A DNA stretch of 64,000 nt from Chitinophagales bacterium (GCA_020636495.1 JACJXQ010000008.1:2232001-2296000), one strand, 5' to 3'. Positions 17,309 to 24,629 are shown, counted from the first letter of the stretch. The notes: generated from the letters alone by a model not told the origin. Translations and numbers: made by a program.

Positions 17309-17379
17309 CTTTGGTCGCTGTTGTCACCACACCGATCAGCCCCCATCAATGCCGTCATGTCGAACGCAGAGAGACATCC
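17309..17379. repeat. dispersed repeat (GTCGCTGTTGTCACC type), copy 2
   Basis: Repeats 17171-17233 nearly base for base through GCCGTCATGTCGAACGCAGA and then adds GAGACATC. The part after GCCGTCATG is again found at 41910-41944. Confidence 0.75.
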
Positions 17380-17436
17380 CCTGAGAACTTGCAATAAGCT
17401 GCATTTATCCACTCATCCTAAAAGCACCCCAACTTC

Positions 17437-17479
17437 TTATCCTGCTAATCCTCCAATCCTGTGAATCCTGATTCAGACA
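17437..17479. repeat. 43-bp dispersed repeat (AATCCT type), copy 2
   Basis: One mismatch (T for C) against 13985-14027. The flanking CTAAAAGCA..CCAACTTC also resembles the sequence just before copy 1, so similarity extends about 25 bp to the left. Confidence 0.8.
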
Positions 17480-17503
17480 AGCATTACTATCTACAAAATA
17501 TAA

Positions 17504-17534
17504 TTGTAATAATGAATAAAATAACGTATATTTG
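17504..17534 (+). promoter_or_regulatory. strong Bacteroidetes-type promoter with no gene directly behind it
   Basis: TTG (17504-17506), 20 bp, then TATATTTG (17527-17534): a full match to the Bacteroidetes promoter pattern. It faces the hairpin/terminator unit at 17565-17660, not an annotated coding sequence. Confidence 0.6.
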
Positions 17535-17540
17535 TTATAA

Positions 17541-17660
17541 TAAAAACGAATGAAATTACGAAGATCCCGCCATGGCGGGACATTAATAAAACTATAAGCC
17601 AATGCCCTCACCCCAACATATACGCAACAAAACCGGTCCCGCCTCTGCGGGACTTTTTTA
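17541..17660 (+). ncRNA. candidate small RNA or transcription attenuator
   Basis: Bounded by the promoter at 17504-17534 and a rho-independent terminator ending at 17660, giving a transcript of about 120 nt. Inside are two look-alike hairpins: the perfect palindrome TCCCGCCATGGCGGGA (17565-17580) and GTCCCGC-ctct-GCGGGAC (17636-17653). Because their arms are interchangeable, the first 5' arm could pair with the last 3' arm, which is how attenuators switch. A 15-codon reading frame starts at ATG 17550 and spans the first hairpin. rluD begins about 300 bp downstream. No known RNA family was recognised. Confidence 0.4.
17636..17660 (+). terminator. rho-independent terminator without an upstream coding gene
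   Basis: GTCCCGC-ctct-GCGGGAC followed by six T residues. The nearest plus-strand coding gene upstream is pth, about 6 kb away. Confidence 0.7.
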
Positions 17661-17942
17661 TGCATTGTTAAGTACAACGACTATACTGTTTTACTTAACA
17701 TTACTTAACAGTTTTCACTGCAAAGCATTAACTATCAACAACTTAGCGAAACGGAATATTAACTCATGGTTAAACTCAAAAACTGAATTACTTAACAAAC
17801 AAACCTGTATTCCTGCCAGGTCGGTATCACTACCCTATCAATCAGTCAGCCATCTTTGCACATACTTCGCCCCCACCAATACCTCGGTACTCATAAAAGT
17901 GTCAGAGAATAAGAGTATGGCAACAAGTAGCTCGTTTAACTA
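17661..17942. other. non-coding stretch before rluD
   Basis: Although a reading frame stays open from 17602 into rluD, its first 120 codons do not look like protein (no family resemblance, mixed composition, overlapping a terminator). The stretch contains three TTACTTAACA-like repeats (near 17689, 17699 and 17789). Nothing else was recognised. Confidence 0.5.
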
Positions 17943-17950
17943 TATCTTTG
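17943..17950 (+). promoter_or_regulatory. -7 element for rluD
   Basis: TATCTTTG matches TAnnTTTG 17 bp before the ATG at 17968, supporting that ATG over any upstream start. A -33 box is not clear. Confidence 0.5.
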
Positions 17951-17967
17951 CAGGCTTATACCATATT

Positions 17968-19059
17968 ATGGCAGAAGAAACGGAAGACCTGTGGGAAGAT
18001 GATATTCCTGAAGAGGATAATGAAGAGGCCGCTCCTGAACGGGTGGAACGCATGCGCTTTATTACAGACAAAGGGCAGGAACCCTTACGCATAGACAAGT
18101 TCATGATGCACAAGGTGGAGCATGCTACCCGCAATAAAATACAGCAAGCATTAGAAGAGGGACATATACTGGTGAACGGAGCCATCGTAAAAAGCAACTA
18201 TAAAGTAAGGCCGGGTGATGAGGTGATACTGTTTGAAACACGCAGCCAGGAGAGCACCGAGGTACTACCTGAAGACATTCCGCTGGACGTGGTGTATGAG
18301 GATGACGATGCGCTGATCATCAACAAGCCCGCCGGCATGGTGGTGCACCCCGGCAACGGCAATCGTAACGGCACTCTGGTAAATGCACTGGCCTTTTACC
18401 TGCAAAAAGAGAATATAGACACCGAAGGACTGCCACGCGTGGGGCTGGTGCACCGTATAGATAAGAACACCAGCGGGTTGATCGTAATAGGCAAGTCAGA
18501 AGCGGCTATGACAAAGCTGGCGGCACAATTCAAGAAACACACCGTGCACCGAAGGTACATTGCGCTGGTATGGGGCGACCTGGCCGACGATGAGGGTACA
18601 ATTGTAGCCCACGTGGGCCGCGACCAGCGCCATCGCAAGCGTATGGATGCCTACCCCGACGGTGAACATGGCAAGGAAGCTATTACACATTACAAAGTGC
18701 TGGAACGTTTTAACTATGTAACGCTTGTGGAACTGAGGCTGGAAACAGGCCGTACCCACCAGATACGTGTACATATGCGGTATATAGGGCATCCGCTGTT
18801 CAACGACAGCACTTATGGTGGCGACAGGATAGTAAAAGGAACGGTTTTTACCCGCTACAAGCAGTTTATTGACAACTGTTTCAAAATTTTGCAACGACAT
18901 GCATTACATGCTAAGGAACTGGGCTTTAAACATCCTGTTACCGGTGAATGGATACAATACGATTCAGAACTGCCGGAAGATATGACCGAGGTGATAGAAA
19001 AGTGGCGCACTTACACCAAAGGCATGAATAACCAATTGAAGGAGCGAATGGGAGGATAA
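17968..19059 (+). CDS. rluD: RluA/RluD family ribosomal RNA pseudouridine synthase
   Basis: Isomerises uridines to pseudouridine, most likely in helix 69 of 23S rRNA. From the ATG at 17968 the protein has 363 residues. An acidic N-terminus (EETEDLWEDDIPEEDNEE) precedes an S4 RNA-binding domain (about 35-100, KFMMHKVEHATRNKIQQALEEG ... VRPGDEV). The catalytic domain carries HRIDKNTSGL with catalytic D165, and NKPAGMVVHPG, RRYIALVWG and LETGRTHQIRVHM motifs. This is the standard RluD architecture. I chose 17968 because a TATCTTTG promoter element lies just before it. Confidence 0.9.
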   Translation: MAEETEDLWEDDIPEEDNEEAAPERVERMRFITDKGQEPLRIDKFMMHKVEHATRNKIQQALEEGHILVNGAIVKSNYKVRPGDEVILFETRSQESTEVLPEDIPLDVVYEDDDALIINKPAGMVVHPGNGNRNGTLVNALAFYLQKENIDTEGLPRVGLVHRIDKNTSGLIVIGKSEAAMTKLAAQFKKHTVHRRYIALVWGDLADDEGTIVAHVGRDQRHRKRMDAYPDGEHGKEAITHYKVLERFNYVTLVELRLETGRTHQIRVHMRYIGHPLFNDSTYGGDRIVKGTVFTRYKQFIDNCFKILQRHALHAKELGFKHPVTGEWIQYDSELPEDMTEVIEKWRTYTKGMNNQLKERMGG

Positions 19060-19178
19060 ATCATTAAATAAATAAAAAAATACATACATACAATGCTGAA
19101 TGGTGGTTATTTGCGGTAATCAAGCTTAAATGCAGGAAAAAACACGGCAAAATGCACCATTAATCGGTTATTAATCCA

Positions 19179-19186
19179 TAATTTTG
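19179..19186 (+). promoter_or_regulatory. -7 element for tatA
   Basis: TAATTTTG (TAnnTTTG) 33 bp before the tatA ATG. No clear -33 box. Confidence 0.45.
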
Positions 19187-19219
19187 TTAGAATCAGTTTA
19201 TTTAAAATAAATATAACAC

Positions 19220-19441
19220 ATGTCTTTGTTAGCAATTAACCCGACTTTATTGATCGGAATGCCGGGTACCGGTGAGTGGGTAGTTATTCTTGTGGTGGTT
19301 GTGGTACTTTTCGGAGGTAAGAAAATACCTGAACTGGCCCGTGGTATCGGTAAAGGTATTCGTGAATTTAACGATGCTAAAAAAGGAGTACAGGAGGAGA
19401 TCGAGTCAGGCATGAAAGATAATTCTGACAAGTCGAAGTAA
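19220..19441 (+). CDS. tatA: twin-arginine translocase subunit TatA/TatE
   Basis: Membrane pore-forming component of the Tat system, which exports folded proteins. The 73-residue protein has the family layout: a short N-terminus, one membrane helix (WVVILVVVVVLFGG, about 20-33), the FGGKKIPELARGIGKGIREF amphipathic helix (31-50), and a charged tail. tatC is not beside it in this window, which is common in Bacteroidetes. Own promoter; the lytic transglycosylase gene follows about 100 bp later. Confidence 0.93.
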   Translation: MSLLAINPTLLIGMPGTGEWVVILVVVVVLFGGKKIPELARGIGKGIREFNDAKKGVQEEIESGMKDNSDKSK

Positions 19442-19542
19442 TACTGCTCCCTTACATTACACAGCACACAACTTTTACATAATTCATAATTTTATTAACC
19501 CATGTCTTAGCAGGCAGCAATAATTTATTAGGTAACCTTACG

Positions 19543-20625
19543 ATGCGTATAAAAGGCTTATTACTGATACCTGTTTTACTGCTTTCTTACACACATTGTG
19601 CTATGGCGCAGGCCTTAGACAACAGTTTTTACAAGGTAAAAAGTGATACCATAGTAATTCGTAAAGGTATAGATCCTAAGCTGTATGCCGCTAACCTGGA
19701 AGCTGCCAAACCCAAAACATATAAGCATGTACCCTTTGCTACGGACACTGCTTATTTTGGTGAGAAGGTGCCTTATATCACAAGCTTTACAGAAAAGTAC
19801 CTGAAAACGCGCAACCGCACACTGAATATCGTTCAGGATCGTGCAGAAGTTGTATTCCCAATGATAGACAGTGTACTGACATCATACAGGATACCCAAAG
19901 AGTTGAAATACCTGGCTGTTATCGAGTCGGCATTGAACAACAAAGCCCGCTCAAGGGTAGGCGCAGTTGGCCCGTGGCAGTTCATGTCGTATACAGGACG
20001 CGAAATGGGCCTTGTGGTGAACAGGAGCCGTGACGACCGCAAGGATTGGGTACGCTCTACCAATGCGGCCGCCAAATACCTGATAGAGCTGTATGATGAG
20101 CTAAATGACTGGCTGCTGGTAATAGCAGCCTACAACAGCGGCCCAAGACCTGTACTGAGAGCAATACAACGCACCGGCAGTGATAATTTCTGGGATATAA
20201 AACCTTACCTGCCCAAAGAAACGCAGAACCATGTGCTGGCATTTGTATCAACTGCTACTATATTTGAGAAATTGGACTATTATATCGGCACTGCAATACC
20301 TGACAAAATAAGCTATGTAAGGCCGGTAAAAGCGGAAAAGACCAAAGAAAAGGCCAGGTCTCGTTTTAGCGACGATGAGCTGAAGTTAATGGCGATAGTA
20401 CGCATCTCCTCCCCATTGTACCTGGAATTGATAGCCAACGAGCTGGATATAGACCTGAAACAACTGAACAGGTGGAATTATGACTATGAATTATTTGAAT
20501 ATGACACCTACGAAGAAGACACCTATGCACTACGTATACCTAAAGAGAAAATGACCGCTTTTTTAGCTAAAAAAGTGTTTCTTGAAAAGAAAAGCCAGCA
20601 GATATACATGGCACAGGACATGTAA
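19543..20625 (+). CDS. lytic transglycosylase (SLT domain, MltD-like)
   Basis: Cuts peptidoglycan glycan strands in the periplasm. The 360-residue protein has a signal peptide (to about QA, residue 24) and an SLT domain at about 110-250: catalytic glutamate E128 in AVIESALNNKARSRVGAVGPWQFM, then AAYNSGPRPVLRAI and the conserved YLPKETQNHVLAF. The C-terminal ~100 residues (ELKLMAIVRISSPLYLELIANELDIDLKQLNRWN) look like a degenerate LysM-type cell wall-binding unit. MltD usually carries clear LysM repeats. Confidence 0.9.
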   Translation: MRIKGLLLIPVLLLSYTHCAMAQALDNSFYKVKSDTIVIRKGIDPKLYAANLEAAKPKTYKHVPFATDTAYFGEKVPYITSFTEKYLKTRNRTLNIVQDRAEVVFPMIDSVLTSYRIPKELKYLAVIESALNNKARSRVGAVGPWQFMSYTGREMGLVVNRSRDDRKDWVRSTNAAAKYLIELYDELNDWLLVIAAYNSGPRPVLRAIQRTGSDNFWDIKPYLPKETQNHVLAFVSTATIFEKLDYYIGTAIPDKISYVRPVKAEKTKEKARSRFSDDELKLMAIVRISSPLYLELIANELDIDLKQLNRWNYDYELFEYDTYEEDTYALRIPKEKMTAFLAKKVFLEKKSQQIYMAQDM

Positions 20626-20638
20626 TCATAAAATTATT

Positions 20639-20668
20639 TTTGAATTCTATTTTTTTAATTTACCTTTG
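20639..20668 (+). promoter_or_regulatory. promoter of rpsT
   Basis: TTTG (20639-20642), 18 bp, TACCTTTG (20661-20668). A close match to the Bacteroidetes consensus, 25 bp before the rpsT ATG. Confidence 0.75.
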
Positions 20669-20693
20669 CAGCCTTAAAATACGAAATAAATAA

Positions 20694-20948
20694 ATGGCAA
20701 ATCATAAAGCAACCAGGAAGAGTGTAAGGAAAAACGCAGCACGTCGTGACCGTAACCGTTATTATGGCAAAACCACACGTAATGCAATACGCACATTACT
20801 GGCTATAACTGATAAAAAAGAAGCTACTGAGCAAATGCCAAAGATCATTGCTATGATCGATAAACTGGCAAAACGCAACGTAATTCACAAGAACAAAGCC
20901 AGCAACCTGAAATCAGGTGTTGCCAAGAAAGTAGCTGCACTGGCTTAA
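20694..20948 (+). CDS. rpsT: 30S ribosomal protein S20
   Basis: Small-subunit ribosomal protein that binds 16S rRNA helices at the bottom of the 30S body. The 84 residues are of normal length, highly basic and helical (ATRKSVRKNAARRDRNRYYG ... NVIHKNKASNLKSGVAKKV). It is monocistronic, with a strong promoter in front and a strong terminator behind. Confidence 0.96.
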   Translation: MANHKATRKSVRKNAARRDRNRYYGKTTRNAIRTLLAITDKKEATEQMPKIIAMIDKLAKRNVIHKNKASNLKSGVAKKVAALA

Positions 20949-20971
20949 TACATAGCCATTTCAATATATTT

Positions 20972-21001
20972 AAAGCCATCCCCTACAGGGATGGCTTTTT
21001 T
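20972..21001 (+). terminator. rho-independent terminator of rpsT
   Basis: AAAGCCATCCC-ctaca-GGGATGGCTTT with a T-run. Confidence 0.9.
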
Positions 21002-21029
21002 CGTTTTAACATTTTTTTGCAATAAGACA

Positions 21030-21078
21030 TTTGGCATTTACGAAATGATTCGTATGTTTGTTTACGAAACTATTCGTA
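21030..21078 (+). promoter_or_regulatory. promoter with two BlaI-type operators
   Basis: TTTG (21030-21033), 19 bp, TATGTTTG (21053-21060) makes a full promoter. It is covered by two perfect dyads, TACGAAATGATTCGTA (21039-21054) and TACGAAACTATTCGTA (21063-21078), whose centres are 24 bp apart. The first fills the spacer and touches the -7 box; the second covers the expected start point. This is what an autoregulated BlaI/MecI operon should look like. Confidence 0.8.
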
Positions 21079-21094
21079 CAACAACAGTGTAACT

Positions 21095-21472
21095 ATGACG
21101 GATAAGATAAAACCAACTGAAAGTGAACTGGAGATACTGAACATACTATGGAACCGGGGACCAAGTACCGTAAGAACAGTACACGAAATACTGGAACCAA
21201 GTAAAGGTTCAGGCTACACCACTACCCTGAAGCTGATGCAGATCATGCATGAAAAAGGATTGGTGAAACGCGACAACTCTGCCAAAGTACACATATTTGA
21301 AGCTGTAGTATCTAAGGAAAAAACTCAGGGACAACTCATCAGGAAAATGGTAGATACTGTATTTAACGGAAATACCATGCAGATGGTGATGCAGGCCTTA
21401 GGTAACCACAAAGCCGATGCTGCAGAACTGGAAGCCATAAGAAAGTACCTGGATAAAATAGAAAACAAATAA
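21095..21472 (+). CDS. BlaI/MecI/CopY family transcriptional repressor
   Basis: A 125-residue dimeric winged-helix repressor. The N-terminal half (ESELEILNILWNRGPSTVRTVHEILE ... GYTTTLKLMQIMHEKGLVKR) is the wHTH, and the C-terminal helices (TQGQLIRKMVDTVFNG ... ELEAIRKYLDKIE) form the dimer region where the family is cleaved. Two dyads, TACGAA-N4-TTCGTA, overlap the promoter just upstream, so it most likely represses itself and the M56 gene 20 bp downstream. The pair is a bla-type signalling module; a link to beta-lactams is not shown. Confidence 0.9.
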   Translation: MTDKIKPTESELEILNILWNRGPSTVRTVHEILEPSKGSGYTTTLKLMQIMHEKGLVKRDNSAKVHIFEAVVSKEKTQGQLIRKMVDTVFNGNTMQMVMQALGNHKADAAELEAIRKYLDKIENK

Positions 21473-21492
21473 CCACACAAAAAAACACTACT

Positions 21493-23439
21493 ATGGATCA
21501 TTTGTTTCCCCAGACACCAGAACTTATTTACGCCATCGGCTGGGCATTGATGCATGCACTGTGGCAAGGACTGCTGATATATGCTCTGCTGAGACTGGCA
21601 TTGCGTTTTATTCCCGGCAACTATTCATCATTACGTTATTATACTGCTTTGTCTGCGCTTGGCGTACTCATAGGTTGGTTTGGCAGTACCCTGCTATACC
21701 AGTATAACAATATGATGTTGCAACAGGATGCAGGTAATGCCGTAGCAACTACTATGTTTATTTATGACCCCGGCACAGGCATTGAAACAGCCCCAGTATG
21801 GAATAAACTACTGGTATGGTACAGCATGCATACTGGAGCAATAGTAGGCTTGTATATTACCGGAATGCTATTGCTGGCATGCAGGTTATTATACAACCTG
21901 TTCCTGGTAAATAAACTGAGAACTACAGGTTTATCTGACGTACCTGACCAATGGATGGGGATATTGTCGAAATGCTGCCAGACGCTGCAGATCAACAAGA
22001 ATATACGACTCCACCTGTCTGAAATAGTAAGTGTGCCCATGGTGATGGGGGCTTTGAAGCCTGTAGTGCTCATGCCTATAGCACTGGCGGGCAACCTGAG
22101 CCTGCAGGAAACTGAAACGATATTACTACACGAACTGGCGCATATAAAACGAAATGATTACCTGCTGAATATTATCCAGATGTTCATCGAAACTATCTTA
22201 TTCTACAACCCTTTTGTATGGCTGATATCGTCAATAGTACGGAAGGAGCGGGAGCATTGCTGTGATGATATAGTCATCAACCGTACCGGAGACAGGCTAC
22301 CGTATGCCAGGGCCCTGGCAACACTGGAAACCTATCGGCTAAATCCTGCACAGCCCGCGCTGGCAGTAAGTGGCGACAAAAATTTATTATTAACCAGGAT
22401 AAAAAGGATTATGGAAATGAGAAAGAACAACATCAACCCCGGCCAGCTTATGGCAGTGTCGACAGCTGTGTTGCTGCTCATAGTATCAGTTACCTTCATC
22501 ATACCTGAGGTAAAAGCACAAGACAAAAAGGATAAAAACGATAAAAAGAAAACAGAACAAAATGCCCAAACCGGCAAAACAACGAATGTTTCAACACCGG
22601 GAGGAAAAATCAATGCTACGAGTGGCTCTGCCAGTGGAGGAAAGACCTCATCGTCTACTAAAGTGATTGTAACTGATTACAGTAAAGATCAATTGGAAAA
22701 GGACATTGAAAAAGAAGCACTCAAAACAGCCAAGCTGGCACTTGAGACCGCCAACGGTGTATTAACGGAAATAGACCTCGGAGACTTAATCAGCAGCGCT
22801 ATAGAAGACGTAGACTGGGAAAGTATCAGTACAGAACTCAATGACTCCCTGGAAAAAGTGGATTGGACCGCTATACAGGCAGATGTCAAAGATGCGATGA
22901 GAGAAGTGAACCGCGCCATGAAAGAAGCACAACAGAACATAAAGGAAGCAGGCAAGGAAATGTCGCATACCTATAATAAGGCTCAACACGATAAGGAAAT
23001 AGCAGAAGCAAAAAGGGAACTGGCAGAGGCAAGGCGACAAATGACAGTAGCAGCCAGAGAACTGGCAGAATTAAGGAGAGAACAAGCACAGGCCAAACGC
23101 GAGGAAATGAGAGCATATGCTCACGAGATGAGGCGGCACAATGATGACCTTAGTGATGACGAAATATACATAGCGCGCAACGGCAAAAGAGTTCCCCTGG
23201 CCCCTACTGCTGAAATATATGTTTCCAGCTCAAGAGACCGGTTGTTGAAAGCTATGGAGAAGGATGGATTAATAGACAGGCGTAATGGTTTCAAAATTGA
23301 GAAAAAGGGGAATAAGCTGACTATAGATGGGGTAAGACAATCAAAAGAGGTGATGAACAAATACGAACGGCTGTTGGGCGCCGGAGATCTAACCATAAAA
23401 GGCAATTATCGAAGCATAAAAATATCCGTAGACAAATAA
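21493..23439 (+). CDS. BlaR1-like M56 family membrane metallopeptidase with coiled-coil sensor region
   Basis: A 648-residue partner of the BlaI repressor. Hydrophobic helices near residues 10-32, 42-65 and 112-140 surround an M56 zinc protease with HELAH at 213-217 and downstream KEREHCCDD. A last membrane helix (about 317-337) leads to the extracytoplasmic part. In true BlaR1 that part is a penicillin-binding domain. Here it is a lysine-rich linker, a long alanine/glutamate/arginine coiled coil (about 395-545, e.g. KRELAEARRQM, RELAELRREQAQAKREE) and a C-terminal ~90-residue globular end. It likely senses something other than beta-lactam and cleaves the repressor (inference). Confidence 0.88.
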   Translation: MDHLFPQTPELIYAIGWALMHALWQGLLIYALLRLALRFIPGNYSSLRYYTALSALGVLIGWFGSTLLYQYNNMMLQQDAGNAVATTMFIYDPGTGIETAPVWNKLLVWYSMHTGAIVGLYITGMLLLACRLLYNLFLVNKLRTTGLSDVPDQWMGILSKCCQTLQINKNIRLHLSEIVSVPMVMGALKPVVLMPIALAGNLSLQETETILLHELAHIKRNDYLLNIIQMFIETILFYNPFVWLISSIVRKEREHCCDDIVINRTGDRLPYARALATLETYRLNPAQPALAVSGDKNLLLTRIKRIMEMRKNNINPGQLMAVSTAVLLLIVSVTFIIPEVKAQDKKDKNDKKKTEQNAQTGKTTNVSTPGGKINATSGSASGGKTSSSTKVIVTDYSKDQLEKDIEKEALKTAKLALETANGVLTEIDLGDLISSAIEDVDWESISTELNDSLEKVDWTAIQADVKDAMREVNRAMKEAQQNIKEAGKEMSHTYNKAQHDKEIAEAKRELAEARRQMTVAARELAELRREQAQAKREEMRAYAHEMRRHNDDLSDDEIYIARNGKRVPLAPTAEIYVSSSRDRLLKAMEKDGLIDRRNGFKIEKKGNKLTIDGVRQSKEVMNKYERLLGAGDLTIKGNYRSIKISVDK

Positions 23440-23465
23440 GCATTTAAAAGTGTAGTATTAACCTT

Positions 23466-23495
23466 AAGCCCCCTGATGTCTATCAGGGGGCTTTT
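23466..23495 (+). terminator. rho-independent terminator of the BlaI/M56 operon
   Basis: AAGCCCCCTGAT-gtct-ATCAGGGGGCTT followed by TTCT. Confidence 0.88.
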
Positions 23496-23512
23496 CTATT
23501 TCTTAATAGCTG

Positions 23513-23570
23513 GTTAACTGTTAACATTCGAGGTCGTTAACTAATTCCAAAGCATGCGTTAACCGTTAAC
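23513..23570 (+). promoter_or_regulatory. array of five GTTAAC sites (candidate operator)
   Basis: GTTAAC occurs at 23513, 23520, 23536, 23558 and 23565. The outer four form two tight pairs, GTTAACTGTTAAC and GTTAACCGTTAAC, with 45 bp between pair centres and a single site between them. The flanks ATTCG (after the first pair) and CGAAT (after the second) add symmetry. The array ends 5 bp before the -33 box of the next gene, where an activator or repressor would bind. Confidence 0.55.
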
Positions 23571-23575
23571 GAATA

Positions 23576-23608
23576 TTTGGAAAGGGGCCCTTCTGCGTTG
23601 CATCTTTG
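23576..23608 (+). promoter_or_regulatory. promoter of the 48-residue peptide gene
   Basis: TTTG (23576-23579), 21 bp, CATCTTTG (23601-23608). The -7 box differs from TAnnTTTG at its first base, but the same GCATCTTTGTATCAAC string precedes the DUF4260 gene, which supports it. A ~80-nt leader that is almost free of G and T follows. Confidence 0.6.
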
Positions 23609-23695
23609 TATCAACGAAACAAACAAAGGCGTTTCGACAAAAAATAAAAACACACAAACACATTCAAAACAAACACAAACGAAAAAACAAAGATC

Positions 23696-23842
23696 ATGCA
23701 AGCAACAACTTTCAACTACGCTCAGAACAATGCTACTGCCGCTGCTAACGCTGCAAATGCTATCATCCGCAAAGAGGCTACCCAGAAGATCATTATGTTC
23801 TCTGCAATACTTATCTGCTTACTGGCTGCTGTGAACCTATAA
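23696..23842 (+). CDS. 48-residue predicted membrane peptide
   Basis: I do not recognise it. The product starts MQATTFNYAQNNATAAANAA and ends in one hydrophobic segment, IIMFSAILICLLAAVNL, so it is an Ala/Asn-rich amphipathic N-terminus with a C-terminal membrane anchor. Codons are strikingly uniform and of the highly expressed kind (GCT, ATC, CGC, AAC, CAG), and the leader is long and A/C-rich. A promoter lies about 90 bp upstream with a GTTAAC array in front of it. A real, strongly expressed small protein is the best reading. It is convergent with the T9SS gene downstream, 11 bp apart. A competing longer frame (23577-23834) lacks these marks. Confidence 0.65.
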   Translation: MQATTFNYAQNNATAAANAANAIIRKEATQKIIMFSAILICLLAAVNL

Positions 23843-23853
23843 GAGGACATTAT

Positions 23854-24588
23854 TTACCTGACCTCCAGCTTACCCCATGCCTGCTCACTACCGGCCTGCA
23901 CTTTATAGAGATACATTCCCTTGGGCAGTTCTGTTGTATTGAAACTTATCATTCCTTTTTCAGAAATATTCCGAGATTCTGTCATTACTACCCTTCCAGT
24001 TATATCCATCAGCGAGATAGCTACATTACGTGGCTCCTTAAGCGTTACACTAAAATTCGCGATACTATTTGCAGGATTGGGATAAACCCCTACCGACATA
24101 ATCGCTTTTTTAACCTCATTAACTGAAACCGGAACATCCAAAACAGTTATACTTGCACAACTCATGTTATTGCTACTAACCGTATCCAGTATAGTATCAA
24201 CTTTATTAAGCATAGACACTCCAACGCATATATCAGTCGGTCCTGTTTTCCATCCTTTATTGACCGTAAAACTGAAAGACACACCAGCACTGTCGCCAGG
24301 CCACAGGTCTTTATTGGTCAGTACCATATATGGAACAAACCCGGTACCATTGCTGAAACTGATAGGAGATCCGTCAAAAGACAATTCAAAAGCAAGGCTG
24401 TCAGTCATAAAAAATGTATCAACACCATTATTCCTGATAGAAGCTTTTATGGTAAACTGTATATCAGTATAAACTGTGTCTGTTGTTACAGGTTCTATAA
24501 GCCTGATACTGAAATCGGAATAACGTTGGGCTGAAGCGGAAAGGAAAAAAAAGGCCAGAAGAATCGGGAAAATAAAGTTTTTGTACAT
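23854..24588 (-). CDS. T9SS type A secreted protein
   Basis: From the ATG at 24588 the protein has 244 residues: a signal peptide (MYKNFIFPILLAFFFLSASAQ), one beta-sandwich region resembling a CARDB-type domain (IKASIRNNGVDTFFMTDSLAFEL ... LWPGDSAGVSFSFTVN) and a type A sorting domain (VGVYPNPANSIANFSV ... LMDITGRVVM ... GMYLYKVQAG ... GKLEVR). The upstream in-frame starts give a run (YSLTYCYVMFVALYV) that lies over the promoter and the inverted repeat, so I rejected them. The function of the exported part is unknown. Confidence 0.85.
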   Translation of the reverse strand: MYKNFIFPILLAFFFLSASAQRYSDFSIRLIEPVTTDTVYTDIQFTIKASIRNNGVDTFFMTDSLAFELSFDGSPISFSNGTGFVPYMVLTNKDLWPGDSAGVSFSFTVNKGWKTGPTDICVGVSMLNKVDTILDTVSSNNMSCASITVLDVPVSVNEVKKAIMSVGVYPNPANSIANFSVTLKEPRNVAISLMDITGRVVMTESRNISEKGMISFNTTELPKGMYLYKVQAGSEQAWGKLEVR

Positions 24589-24629
24589 AGTAGTGGTTTT
24601 TAAAAAAGTGAACGTAACGTAAAGAGCAA

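Noticed and set aside
17405..17677. 90-codon minus-strand frame over the AATCCT repeat
   Set aside because: It is a translation of the dispersed repeat and of the terminator hairpins; low-complexity phrases such as QDSQDWRISRI come from the repeat.
17602..17967. N-terminal extension of 122 codons in front of rluD
   Set aside because: It crosses a rho-independent terminator, has no domain resemblance, and a TATCTTTG promoter element lies just before the ATG at 17968, which gives a normal RluD start.
23577..23834. 85-codon frame overlapping the 48-residue peptide gene
   Set aside because: It starts inside the promoter, is rich in Thr/Lys/Gln from the A/C-only leader, and has no signal or domain; the 48-codon frame has better codon use and placement.
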